Source: Xylocopa sonorina (Eukaryota; Arthropoda; Insecta; Hymenoptera; Apidae). Taken from it: a stretch of 64,000 bases of DNA. Of the stretch, positions 50,940-64,000 are shown in pieces (position 1 is the first letter of the stretch; each line of letters begins with the position of its first letter). The notes below the pieces were generated by a model. The model saw only the letters and a program-made list of their open reading frames with translations. It searched no databases and was not told the DNA's origin. The DNA lies in contig NW_027490096.1 of assembly GCF_050948175.1 (NCBI RefSeq), forward strand, positions 124,001 through 188,000. The letters are read 5' to 3'. The position numbers and the translations under genes are program-made.

Positions 50940-53900
50940 GACATCTGCAAACACTATTTAGTAGCAAGGAAGTGTCTCATTTTCATTCTTTTGAAGCCAA
51001 TACGAGGTATACATAGCACTGCCAATGAATATTATACCTTATCACGAAAATAGTAATGAGATGCGATATCGCGATTTAAAAAGCATTAAAACTCTATTAC
51101 TACGATACGTAGACATCTGCAAACGCTAATTCCTGGCAAGGAAGTGTCACATTTACATTCATTTGATGTGTATCCGAGGTATACATGAAACTTCGTAATG
51201 AATATTACATCTCATCATGAAACATACAAATGAGATGCGATATCGCGTTTTAAGAAGCATTAGAAGTCTAATGCTACGATACGTAGACATCTGCCAACGC
51301 TATTTCCTAGCAAGGAAGTGTCGCATTTACATTCATTTGAAGTGTATGCGAGGTACACATGACACTTCGCAATGAATACTATATCTTGTCATGAGACATA
51401 GAAGTGACATGCCATATCGAGATTTAAGAAGCATTAGAACCCTATTGCTACGATACGTAGACTTCTGCAAACGCTATTTCCTAGCAAGGAAGTGTCGCAT
51501 TTACATTCTTTTGAAGTGAATACGAGGTATAAATAACACTTCACAATGAATATTATATCTTATCATGAAACATAGAAATGAGATGCGATATCGCGTTTTA
51601 AGGAGCACTAGAACTCTATTGCTTCGATACGTAGACATCTGCAAACGCTATTTCCAAGCAAGGAAGTGTCGCATTTACATTCTCTTGAAAGGAATACGAG
51701 GTATACATGACACTTCGTAATGAATATTATATCTAATCATAAGACATAGAAAGGAGATGCGATATCGCGAATTAAGAAGCACTAGAACTCTATTGCTTCG
51801 ATACGTAGAAATCTGCAGTCGCTATTGCCTAGTAAGGAAGTGTCGCAATTACATTCTTTTGAAGTGAATACGAGGCATACGTGACACTTCGCAATGATTA
51901 TTATACATTATCATGAAACATAGAAAGGAGATGCGATATCGCGTTTTGAGAAGCATTAGAACACAAATGCTACGATACGTAGACATCTGCAAACGCTATT
52001 TCCTAGCAAGGGAGTGTCGCATTTACATACTATTGAAGTGAATACGAGGTATACATAACACTGCACAATGAATATTATATCTTAACATGAAACATAGAAA
52101 TGAGATGCGATATCGCGAATTTAGAAGCATTAGAAATCTATTTCTTCGATACGTAGACATCTGCAAACGCGATTTCCTAGCAGGGAAGTGTCGCATTTAC
52201 ATTGTTTTCAAGTGAATACAAAGTACACATGACATTTCGCAATGAATATTGAATCTTATCATGAAACATAGAAATGAGATGCGATATCGCGTTTTATGAA
52301 GAATTAAAACACTATTGCTTCAATACGTGGACATCTGCCAACGCTATTTCCTAGCAAGGAAGTGTCGCATTTACATTCTCTTGAAAGGAATGCGAGGTAT
52401 ACATGACGCTTCGTAATGAATATTATATCTTGTCATGAAACATAGAAATGAGATGCGTTATGACGATTTAAGAAGCATTAGAATTCTATTGCTTCGATAC
52501 GTAGACATCTGCCAACGCTATTTCCTAGCAAGGAAGTGTCGCATTTACATTCATTTGAAGTGTATGCGATGTGTACAAGTCACTTCGCAATGAATATTAT
52601 ATCTTATCATGAAACATAGCAATGAGATGCGATATCGCATTTTGAGAAGCATTAGAACTCCAATGCTACGATACGTAGACATCTGCAAACGCTCTTTCCT
52701 AGCAAGGGAGTGTCGCATTTACATTCTTTTGAAGTGAGTACGAGGTTATAATAACACTCCACAATGAATATTATATCTTATCATGAAACATAGAAATGAG
52801 ATGCGATATGGCGATTTAAGAAGCAGTAGATCTCTATTGCTTCGATACGTAAACATTTGCCAACGCTATTTCCTTGCAAAGAAGTGCCGCATTTACATTC
52901 ATCTGAAGTGTACGCGACGTACAGATGACACTTCGCAATGAACATTATATCTTATCATGAAACATACAAATGAGATTCGATATCGCGTTTTAGGAAGCAT
53001 TAGAACTCTATTGCTACGATACGTACACATCTGCAAACGCTATTTCCTAGCCAGGAAGTGTCGCATTTACATTCATTTGAAGTGTATGCGAGGTATACAA
53101 GACACTTCGCAATAAATATTATATATTATAATGAAACATAGAAATGGGATGCGATATCGCGATTTAAGCAGCATTAGAACTCTATTGCTTCGATATCTAG
53201 ACATCTGCAAACGCTATTTCCTAGCAAGGGAGTGTCGTGTTTACATTCATTTGAAGTGTACGCGAGGTATACATTACACTTCGCAATGATTATTATATAT
53301 TATCATGAAACATAGAAATGAGATGCGATATCGCGATTTTAGAAGCATTAGAAATCTATTGCTTCGATACGTAGACATCTGCAAACGCTATTTCCTAGCA
53401 AGCAAGTTACGTATTTACATTGTTTTGAAGTGAATACGAGGTATACATGACACTTGCCAATTAATATTGTATCCTATCATGAATCATAGAAATGAGATGC
53501 GATGTCGCGTTTTAAGAAGCATTAGAAATCTATTGTTTCGATACGTAGACATCTGCAAACGCTATTTCCTAGAAAGCAAGTGTCGCATTTACATTGTTTT
53601 GAAGTGAATACGAGGTATACATGACACTTCGCAATGAATATTGTATCTTATCATGAAACATAGAAATGCGATGCGATATCGCGATTTAAGAAGCTTTAGA
53701 ACCCTATTGCTTCGATACGCAGACATCTGCAATCGCTATTTCCTAGCAAGGATGTGTCGCATTTACACTCTTTTGAAAGTAATGCGAGGTATACATGACA
53801 CTTCGCAATCAATATTATATCTTATCATGAAACATAGAAATGAGATGCGATATCGCGTTTTAAGAAGCCTTAGAACTCTATTGCTACGATACATAGACAT

Positions 53901-56900
53901 CTGCAAACGCTATTTCCTAGCAAGGAAGTGGCGCATTATCATTCTTTTGAAGTGAATACGAGGCATACATAACACTGCACAATGAATATTATATCTTTTC
54001 ATGAAACATAGAAGTGGGATGCGATGTCGCGATTGAAGAAGCATTAGATCTCTATTGCTTCGATACGTAGACATCTGCAAACGCTATTTCCTAGCAAGGA
54101 AGTGTAGCATTTACATTCTCTTGAAGTGAATACGAGGTATACATGACACTTCGCAGTGGATATTATATCTTATAATGAAACATAGTCATGAGATGCGATA
54201 TCGCGATTTAAGATGCATTTGAAATCTATGGCTTCGATACGTAGACATCTGCAAACGCTATTTCCCAGCAAGGAAGTGTCGCATTTACATTCTTTTGAAG
54301 CGAATACGAGGTATACATAACACTGAACAATGAATATTATATCTTATCACGAAACATAGAAATGGAATGCGATATCGCGATTTAAGCAGCATTAGAATTC
54401 TATTGCTTCGATACGTAGACACCTGCAAACGCTATTTCCTAGCAAGGAAGTGTAGCATTTACATTCTTTTGAAGCGAAAACGCAGTATACGTGACACTTG
54501 GTAATTAATGTTGTATCTTATCATGAAACATAGAAATGGGATGCGATATCGCGATTTTAGAAGCATTAGAAATCTATTGCTTCGATACGTAGACATCTGC
54601 AAACGCTATTTCCTAGCAAGGAAGTGTCGCAATTACATTGTTTTGAAGTGAATACTAGGTATACATGACACTTCGCAATGAATATTATATCTTATCATGA
54701 AACATAGAAATGAGATGCGATATCGCGATTTAAGAAGCATTAGGGCTCCAATGCTACGATACGTAGACATCTGCAAACGCTATTTCCTAGCAAGGAAGTG
54801 TCGCATTTGCATTCTTTTGAAGCGAATACGAGGTATACAAAACACTGCACAATGAATATTATATCTTATCATGATACATAGAAATGAGATGCGATATCGC
54901 GATTTAAGGTGCATTAGAACTCTACTGCTTCGATACTTAGATAACTGCAAACACTGTTTAATAGCAAGGAAGTGTCGCACTACATTCTTTTGAAGTCAGT
55001 ACGAGGTATACATAACACTGCACAATGAATATTACATCTTATCATGATACATAGAAGTGAGTTGCGATATGGCGTTTTAAGAAGCATTAGAACTCAATTG
55101 CTACGATACGTAGACATCTGCAAACGCTATTTCCTAGCAAGGAGGTGCCGCGTTAACACTTATTTGTAGCGTAGACGAGGAATACATAACACTTCGCAAT
55201 GAATATTATACCTTATCTTGAAACATAGAAATGAAATGCGATATCGCAAATTAAGCTGCATTAGAACACAATTGCTTCGACAAGTAGACATCTTGGAACG
55301 CTATTGCCCAGCAAGGAAGTGTCGCATTTACATCCTTTTGAAGTGAATACGAGGTATACATGACACTTCGCAATGAATGTTATATCTTATCATGAAGCAT
55401 AGAAATGAAATGTGATATGGCGATTTAAGAAGCATTAGATCTCTATTGCTTCGATACGTAGACATCTGCCAACGATATTTCCTAGCAAGGAAGTGTCGCA
55501 TTTACATTCATTTGAAGTGTATGCGAGGTATACAAGGCACTTCGCAATGAATATTATATCTTATCATGAAACATAGAAATGAGATGCGATATCGCGATTT
55601 AAGAAGAATTAGATCTCTATTTCTACGATACGTAGACATCTGCAGACGCTATTTCCTAGCAAGGAAGTGTCGCATATACATTCATTTGAAGTGAATACGA
55701 GGTATACATGGCACCTCGCAATGAATATTATATCTTATCATGAAACATATAAATGAGATGCGATATCGCGGTTTAAGAAGCATTAGAACTCTATTACTTC
55801 GATACGTAGATATCTGCAAACGCTATTTCCTAGCAGGGAAGTGTCGCATTTACATTCATTTGATGTGTAGTCGAAGTATACATAAGACTTCGCAAAGAAT
55901 ATTATATCTTATCATGAAGCATAGGAATGAGATACGATATCGCTTTTTAAGAAGCTTTACAACTACATTGCTTCGATACGTAGACATCTGGAAAGGCATT
56001 TCCTAGCATAGAAGTGTGGCATTTACATTCTTTTGAAGCGTAGACGTGGTATACATAACACTTCGCAATGAATATTGTATCTTATCATGAAAGGTAGGAA
56101 TGAGGTGCGATATCGCGTTTGAAGAAGTATTACAACTCTATTGCTGCGATACGTTGACTTCTGGAAACGCTATTTCCTAGCCATGAAGTTTGGCATTTAC
56201 ATTCTTTTGAAATGTGGACGAGGTATACACAACACTTCTAAATGACAATTGTATCTTGTCATGAAACATAGAAATGAGAAGCGATATCGCATTTTAAGAA
56301 ACATTAGAACTCTATTGCTTCAAAACGTAGACATCTGGAAACGCATTTCCCAGCAAGGAAGTGCCGCATTTACATTCATTTGAAGTGTATGCGAGGTATA
56401 CATGACACTTAGCAATGAATATTATATCTTATCATGAAACTTAGAAATGAGATGCGATATCGCCTCTTAAGGAGCATTAGAACTCTACTGCTACAATACG
56501 TAGATATCTGCAGACGCAATTTCCTAGCAAGGAAGTGTCGCATTTACATTCATTTGAAGTGTATGCGAGGTATACAAGACACTTCGCATTGAATATTACA
56601 TCTTATCATGACACATACAAATGAGATGCGATATCGCGTTTTGAGAAGCAACAAAATCCTAATGCTACGATACGTAGACATCTGAAAACGCTATTTCCTA
56701 GCAAGGAAGTGTAGCATATACATTCACTTGAAGTGTATGCGAGGTATACATGACACTTCGCAATGAATATTATATCTTATCGTGAAACATAGAAATGAGA
56801 TGCGATATGACGATTTAAGAAGCATTATAATCCTATTGTTTCGATACGTAGACATCTGCAAACCCTATCTCCTAGCAAGGGAGTGTCGCATTTACATTCA

Positions 56901-56990
56901 TTTGAAGTGTAGGCGAGAAATACAAAACACTTCGCAATGAATATTATATCTTATAATGAGACATAGAAATGAGATGCGATATCGCGTTTT

Positions 56991-57611
56991 AAAAAGCACT
57001 AGAACTCTATTGCTTCCATACGTAGACATCTGCCATCGCTATATCCTAGCCAGGAAGTGTCGCATTTACATTCATTTGAAGTGTATGCGAGGTATACATA
57101 ACACTGCACAATGAATGTTATATCTTATTACGAAACATAGAAATGAGATGCGATATGGCGATTTTAGAAGCATTAGAACTCCATTGCAACGATACGTAGT
57201 TATCTGCAAACGCTATTTCCTGGCAAGGAAGTGTCGCACTTACATTCTTTGGAGTGAATACGAGGTATACATGACACTTCGCAATGAATATTATGCCTTA
57301 TCATGAAACATGGAAATGAGATGCGATATCTCGTTTTAAGAAACATTAGAACTCCATTGCTTCGATTCGTAGACGTCTGCAAACGCTACGTCCTAGCAAG
57401 AAAGTATCGCAATTACATTCTTTTGAAGTGAATACGAGGTATACATGACACTTCGAAATGAATATTATATCTTATCATGAAACATAGAAATCAGATGCGA
57501 TATCGCGTTTTAAAAAGCACTAGAACTCTATTGCTTCCATACGTAGACATCTGCCATCGCTATATCCTAGCCAGGAAGTGTCGCATTTACATTCATTTGA
57601 AGTGAAGACGA
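56991..57611 (+). repeat. Three-monomer tandem duplication
   Basis: AAAAAGCACTAGAACTC with CTTCCATACG, CTGCCATCGCTATATCC and TAGCCAGGAAG occurs at 56991 and again at 57512, 521 bp (three monomers) apart. About 100 bp around each tag match closely. Confidence 0.75.
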
Positions 57612-58964
57612 GGAACACATGAGTCTTCGCAATGCATATTATATCTCATCATGAAACATAGAAATGAGATGCGATATCGCGTTTTGAGAAGCGTTAGAAC
57701 TCTGTTGCCACGATACGTAGACATCTGTAAACGCTATTTCCTAGCAAGGAAGTGTCGCATTTACATTCATTTGAAGTGAATACAAGGCATACATGACACT
57801 TCGCAATGAATATTATATCTTATCATGAAACATAGAAATGAGATGCGACATCTCGTTTTCAGAAGCATTGGAACACTATTGGTTCGATACGTAGACATCT
57901 GGAAACGCAATTTCCTAGCAAGGAAGTGTCGCATTTATATTCCTTTGAAGTAAGAACGAGGTATTCATGATACTTCGCAATGAATATTATATTTTACCAT
58001 GAATCATAGAAATAAGATGCGATATCCCGTTCTAAGAGGCATTAGAGCACTACTGCTTCGAAACGTAGTGATCTGCAAACGCTATTTCCTTGGATGGAAG
58101 CGACCCATTTACATTCATTTGAAGTGTATGCGAGGTAAAAGTAACACATCGCAGTGATTATTTTATCTTACCATGAAACATATAAATGGATTGCGATATC
58201 GCGTTTTTCGAAACATTAGAACCCTATTGCTACGATATGTAGGCATCTGCAAACGCTATTTCCTAGCAAGGAACTGTCGCACTTACATTCATTTGAAGTG
58301 TAGCTAAGGTATAAGTAACTCTTCGCAGTGAATATTATATCTTATCATGAAACATAGAAATAGGATGCAACATCTCGTTTTAAGCAGCAATAGAAACCTA
58401 TTGCTTCGATACGTAGACATCTGCAAACGCTATTTCCTAGCAAGGAAGTGTCGCATTTACATTCTTTTGAAGTGAATGCGAGGTATAAATAACATTGCAC
58501 AATGAATATTATATATTATCATGAAACATAGAAATGAGATGCGATACGGCGATTTAAGAAGCATTAGAATTCTACTGCTTCGATACGTAGACATCTGCCA
58601 ACGCTATTTCCTAGCAAGGAAGAGTCGCATTTACATTCATTTGAGGTGAATACGAGGTATACATAACACCGCACAATTAATATTATATCTTATAGTGAGT
58701 CATCGAAATGAGATGCTATGTCGCTATTTGAGGAGCATTAGAACCCCATTACTGCGATACGTAGACATCTGCAATCGCTATTTCCTAGCAAGGAATTGTT
58801 GCATTTACGTTCTTTTGAAGTAAATACGAGGTATACACGACACTTCGCAATGAATATTATATCTCATCATGAAACATAGAAATGAGGTGCGACATCTCGT
58901 TTTAAGAAGCATTAGAACTCTATTGTTTCGATACCCAGTCATCTGGAAACGCTATTTCCTAGCA

Positions 58965-59822
58965 AGGAAGTGTCGCAATTACATTCTTTTGAAGTGAATG
59001 CGAGGTAGACATAACACTCCACAATGAATATTATATCTTATCACGAAACATAGAAATGAGATGCGTCATCCCGATTTTAAAAGCAATAGAAATCTACTGC
59101 TTCGATACGGAGAAATCTGCAAACGCTATTTCTTAGCACGGAAATGTCGCGTTTACATACTTTTGAAGAGAATACGAGGTATACATTATACTTCGCAATG
59201 AGTATTATATCTTATCATGAAACGTAGAAATGAGATGCGATATCGCGTTTTAAGAAGCATTAGAACTCTATTGCTACGATACGTAGGCATCTGCAAACGC
59301 TATTTCCTAGCAAGGAAGTGTCGCATTTACATTCTTTTGAAGTTAATACAAGGTATACATGACACATCGCAATGAATATTATATCTTATCATGAAACATA
59401 GAAATGAGGTGCGATATCGCGTTTTAAGAAGCATTAGAAATCTATTGCTACGATACGTATGCATCTTCAAACGCTATTTCCTAGCAAGGAAGTGTCGCAA
59501 TTACATTCTTTTGAAGTGAATGCGAGGTAGACATAACACTCAACAATGAATATTATATCTTATCACGAAACATAGAAATGAGATGCGTTATCCCGATTTA
59601 AGAAGCAATAGAAATCTACTGCTTCGATACGGAGAAATCTGCAAACGCTATTTCTTAGCATGGAAGTGTCGCGTTTACATTCTTTTGAAGAGAATACGAG
59701 GTTTACATTATACTTCGCAATGAATATTATATCTTATCATGAAACGTAGAAATGAGATGCGATATCGCGTTTTAAGAAGCATTAGAAATCTATTGCTACG
59801 ATACGTAGACATCTCCAAACGT
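58965..59822 (+). repeat. 522-bp (three-monomer) tandem duplication
   Basis: Copies begin near 58965 and 59487 and stay in step at 522 bp through GCGAGGTAGACATAACACTC, the CCCGATTT variant, CGGAGAAATCTGC and GAAACGTAGAAATG, to about 59300 and 59822. A few substitutions distinguish them, for example CACTCCAC against CACTCAAC. Confidence 0.85.
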
Positions 59823-60721
59823 TATTTCCTAGCAAGGGAGTGTCGCATTTACATTCATTTGAAGTATATGCGAGGTATACATGACACTTCGCAATGATTA
59901 TTATTGATTATCATGAAACATAGAATTGAGATGCGATATCGCGTTTGGGAAGCATTAGAACACTAATGCTACGATACGTAGACATCTGCAAACGCTACTT
60001 CCTAGCAAGGGAGTACCGCAATTACGTTCGTTTGAAGTGAATACGAGGTGCATATGACACTTCGCAATGAATATTATATCTTATCATGAAACATAGATAT
60101 GAGATGCGATATCACGTTTGAAGAAGCGTTAGAAGTCTACTGCTACAATACGTAGACATCTGAAAACGCTATTTCCTAGGAAGGAAGTGTCGCATTTACA
60201 TTCATTTGAAGTGTATGCGAGGTATAAGTGACACTTCGCATTGAATATTATATCTTATCATGGAACATAGAAATGGGATGCGATATCGCGTTTTAAGAAG
60301 CGTTAGAAATCTATTGCTACGATATGTAGACATCTGCAAACGCTATTTCCTAGCAAGGAAGTGTCGCATTTACATTAATTTGAAGTGTAAGCGAGGTATA
60401 CAAGAAACTTCGCAATGAATATTACATCTTATCATGATTCATAGAAATGAGATGCGATATCGCGATTTAAGAAGAATTAGAACCCTATTTCTACGATACG
60501 TAGAAATCTGCAGACGCTATTTCCTAGCAAGGAAGTGTCGCATTTACATTCCTCTGAAGTGTAGACGAGATATACATATCACTGCTCAATGAATATTATA
60601 TCTTATCATGAAACATAGAAATGAGATGCGATATCGCGATTTTAGAAGCATTAGAAATCCATTGTTTCGATACGTAGACATCTGCAAACGCTATTTCCTA
60701 GAAAGCAGGTGTCGCATTTAC

Positions 60722-60872
60722 ATTGTTTTGAAGTGAATACGAGGTATACATGACACTTCGCAATGAATATTGTATCTTATCACGAAACATACAAATGAGA
60801 TGCGATATCGCGTTTTAAGATGAATTAGAACTCTATTTCTACGATACGTAGAAATCTGCAGACGCTATTTCC
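60722..60872 (+). repeat. Block matching the window's right end (63850-64000)
   Basis: CATTGTTTTGAAG, TTATCACGAAACATACAAATG, TTTTAAGATGAATTAG and GTAGAAATCTGCAGACGC follow in the same order at 60722 and 63850 (offset 3,128 bp, about 18 monomers). The second copy runs off the window, so its extent is unknown. Confidence 0.75.
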
Positions 60873-61140
60873 TAGCAAGAAAGTGTCGCATTTACATTCT
60901 TTTGAAGTGTAGACGAGGTATACATAACACTGCACAATGAATATTATATCTTATCGTGAAACATGGAAATGAGATGCGATATCGGGATTTAAGCAGCATT
61001 AGAAATCTATTGCTTCGATACGTAGACACCTGCAAACGCTACTTCCTAGCAAGGAAGTGTAACATTTACAATCTTTTGAAGTGAATACGAGGTATACATA
61101 ACACTTGGCAATTAATATTGTATCTTATCATGAAACATAG

Positions 61141-62281
61141 AAATGAGATGCGATGTCGCGTTTTAAGAAGCATTAGAACTCTACTGCTACGATACGTAGA
61201 CATCTGCAGTCGCTATTTCCTAGCAAGGAAGTGTCGCATTTACATTCTTCTAAGGTGAATATAAGGTATACATAGCACTCCACAATAAATAATATATCTT
61301 AATGTGAAACATAAAAATGAGAAACGATATCTCGTTCTAAGAAGCATTAGAACTCTACTGCTACGATACGTAGATATCTGCAGACGCTACTTCCTAGCGA
61401 GGAAGTGTCGCATTTACACTATTTTGTACTGAATACGAGGTATACATGACACTTCGCAATGCATATTATATCATCATGAAACATAGAAATGAAATGCGAT
61501 ATCGCGTTTTAGGAAGCATTAGATCTCTAATTGCTACAATAAGTAGACATCTGCAAACGCTAGTTCCTAGCAAGGAAGTGTCGCATTTACATTCCTTTGA
61601 TGTGAATACGAGGTATACATGACTCTTCGCAATGAATATTATATCTCATCATGAAACATAGAAATGAGATGCGAAGTCCCGTTTGAAGAAGCATTAGAGC
61701 CCTATTGTTTCTATACGTAGACATCTGGGAACGCTATTTCCTAGCAAGGAAGTGTCGCATTAACATTCTTTTGAAGTGTATGCGAGGTATACATAACACT
61801 TCGCAATGAATACTATATGTTGTCACGAAACATAGAAATGAGATGCGATATCTCGTTTTAAGAAGCATTATAACTCGCTTGCTACGGTACGTAGACATCT
61901 GCAAACTCTATTTCCTAGCAAGGAAGTGTCGCATTTACATTCATTTGAAGTGAATACGAGGAACACATGAAACTTCGCAATGAAAATTATTTCTTATCTT
62001 GAAGCATAGAAATGAGATGCGATATTCCGATTCAAGAAGCATTAGAACTCTATTGCTTCGACACGTAGACGTCTGCAAACGCTATTTCCTAGCAAGGAAC
62101 TGTCGCATTTACATTCATTTGAAGTGTATGCGATGTATACGTGACACTTCGCAATAAATATTATATCTTTTCATGAAACATAGTAATGAGATGCGATACC
62201 GCGTTTTAAGATGCAATAGAAATCTAATGCTACGATACGCAGAAATCTGCAAACGCTACTTCCTAGCAAGGAAGTGTCGCA
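61141..62281 (+). repeat. Seven-monomer higher-order repeat, copy 1
   Basis: Near-identical to 62358-63498 at offset 1,217 bp (seven monomers minus one base). The monomers differ clearly from each other but match their partners almost perfectly, which defines a higher-order unit. The only differences noticed are such as GCGATATCTCG (61849) against GCGAAATCTCG (63063) and GATTCAAGAAG against GATACAAGAAG. Confidence 0.92.
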
Positions 62282-62357
62282 TTTACATTCCTTTGATGTG
62301 AATACGAGGTATACATGACTCTTCGCAATGAATATTATATCTCATCATGAAACATAG

Positions 62358-63498
62358 AAATGAGATGCGATGTCGCGTTTTAAGAAGCATTAGAACTCTA
62401 CTGCTACGATACGTAGACATCTGCAGTCGCTATTTCCTAGCAAGGAAGTGTCGCATTTACATTCTTCTAAGGTGAATATAAGGTATACATAGCACTCCAC
62501 AATAAATAATATATCTTAATGTGAAACATAAAAATGAGAAACGATATCTCGTTCTAAGAAGCATTAGAACTCTACTGCTACGATACGTAGATATCTGCAG
62601 ACGCTACTTCCTAGCGAGGAAGTGTCGCATTTACACTATTTTGTACTGAATACGAGGTATACATGACACTTCGCAATGCATATTATATCATCATGAAACA
62701 TAGAAATGAAATGCGATATCGCGTTTTAGGAAGCATTAGATCTCTAATTGCTACAATAAGTAGACATCTGCAAACGCTAGTTCCTAGCAAGGAAGTGTCG
62801 CATTTACATTCCTTTGATGTGAATACGAGGTATACATGACTCTTCGCAATGAATATTATATCTCATCATGAAACATAGAAATGAGATGCGAAGTCCCGTT
62901 TGAAGAAGCATTAGAGCCCTATTGTTTCTATACGTAGACATCTGGGAACGCTATTTCCTAGCAAGGAAGTGTCGCATTAACATTCTTTTGAAGTGTATGC
63001 GAGGTATACATAACACTTCGCAATGAATACTATATGTTGTCACGAAACATAGAAATGAGATGCGAAATCTCGTTTTAAGAAGCATTATAACTCGCTTGCT
63101 ACGGTACGTAGACATCTGCAAACTCTATTTCCTAGCAAGGAAGTGTCGCATTTACATTCATTTGAAGTGAATACGAGGAACACATGAAACTTCGCAATGA
63201 AAATTATTTCTTATCTTGAAGCATAGAAATGAGATGCGATATTCCGATACAAGAAGCATTAGAACTCTATTGCTTCGACACGTAGACGTCTGCAAACGCT
63301 ATTTCCTAGCAAGGAACTGTCGCATTTACATTCATTTGAAGTGTATGCGATGTATACGTGACACTTCGCAATAAATATTATATCTTTTCATGAAACATAG
63401 TAATGAGATGCGATACCGCGTTTTAAGATGCAATAGAAATCTAATGCTACGATACGCAGAAATCTGCAAACGCTACTTCCTAGCAAGGAAGTGTCGCA
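62358..63498 (+). repeat. Seven-monomer higher-order repeat, copy 2
   Basis: Second copy of the 61141-62281 unit. The join between copies (62282-62357) repeats the CCTTTGATGTGAATACGAGG context of 61590, showing the register where exchange occurred. Beyond 63498 the sequence departs with CTTCTGAAGTGAATCCGAG. Confidence 0.92.
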
Positions 63499-64000
63499 TT
63501 TACATTCTTCTGAAGTGAATCCGAGATATACATGACACTTCGCAATGAATATTATATCTTATCATGAAACATAGCAATGAGAAGCGATATTGCGCTTCAG
63601 AAGCATTAGAACCCTATTGCTCGATACGTAGACATCTGCAAACGCTACTTCCTAGCATGGAAGTGTCGCATTTACATTTTTTTGAAAGGAATACGAGGTA
63701 TACATGACACTTGGCAATGAATATTATATCTTATCATGAAACATAGAAATGTGGTGCGATATCGCGATTTAAGAAGCATTAGAACTCTAGTGCTTCGATA
63801 CGTAGCCATCTGCAAACGCTAGTTCCTAGCAAGGAAGTGTCGCATTTATATTGTTTTGAAGTGAATACGAGGTATACATGACACTTCGCAATGAATATTG
63901 TATCTTATCACGAAACATACAAATGAGATGCGATATCGCGTTTTAAGATGAATTAGAACTCTATTTCTACGATACGTAGAAATCTGCAGACGCTATTTCC

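Larger units (their letters stand above)
46283..64000 (+). repeat. 174-bp satellite array, right segment
   Basis: About 102 monomers in unchanged orientation. From 46.3 to about 56.9 kb there is little long-range order: neighbouring monomers mix the GAATACGAGG/TATGCGAGG and CTTCG/CTACG alternatives freely, suggesting an older, less homogenised stretch. Fresh local duplications reappear at 57-60 kb and 61-63.5 kb. No gene is supported. Confidence 0.97.

Noticed and set aside
1..64000. CRISPR array or bacterial repeat system
   Set aside because: Repeat units are 174 bp without unique spacers, there are no cas-like genes, and the insertions are eukaryotic TTAA and LTR types.
1..64000. Telomeric TTAGG or TTAGGG arrays
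   Set aside because: No run of such repeats was seen.

Overview
This window is eukaryotic heterochromatin-type DNA, almost entirely a head-to-tail satellite array. The monomer is about 174 bp. I measured it from the recurring landmark GACATCTGC, which falls at 85, 259, 433 and 607, with later gaps of 172 to 175. Roughly 345 monomers lie in the window, all in the same orientation. I see no host protein-coding gene, tRNA, rRNA, CRISPR array or bacterial operon structure. The short open frames that occur throughout are by-products of a 174-bp (58-codon) repeat that is often stop-free, and I do not annotate them as genes. A large satellite array carrying a piggyBac-like TTAA element and long LTRs with 4-bp target duplications suggests an animal, most plausibly an insect. 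The species cannot be named from this sequence.

Layout. 1-15816: satellite. 15817-17377: a 1,561-bp solo-LTR-like element on the minus strand, flanked by a perfect ATAG duplication. 17382-44052: satellite. 44053-46282: a TTAA-flanked piggyBac-like element (about 630 bp without its own insertion), into which a 1,600-bp LTR of the same family as the first has inserted on the plus strand (44278-45877). 46283-64000: satellite.

The satellite is not uniform. From about 9 to 32 kb it forms a tandem higher-order repeat with a nominal period of about 8.0 kb (about 46 monomers): unit 1 is 12241-22683, unit 2 is 22684-30684, and unit 3 starts at 30685 and loses register near 31905. Units differ by gains and losses of whole monomers (174, 348 and 522 bp) and by a 2,442-bp block that includes the LTR. 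Smaller segmental duplications occur at 5-9 kb, 35-38 kb, 57-60 kb and 61-63.5 kb. The 46-57 kb region is more scrambled and looks older.

The two LTRs are diverged relatives with the same internal plan: an open frame entering from base 2 of the LTR and stopping at base 331 or 292; a GC-rich then AT-rich middle; a short dyad; an ATG-initiated basic peptide sharing TRRAGRKNFLRS and VRGYVG; a splice-donor-like AAAG/GTAA about 155-170 bp from the 3' end; and TG...CA termini. This suggests an LTR retrotransposon whose LTR overlaps the end of one reading frame and supplies the first exon of another. It is the least ordinary signal in the window, and it is inference from two copies.
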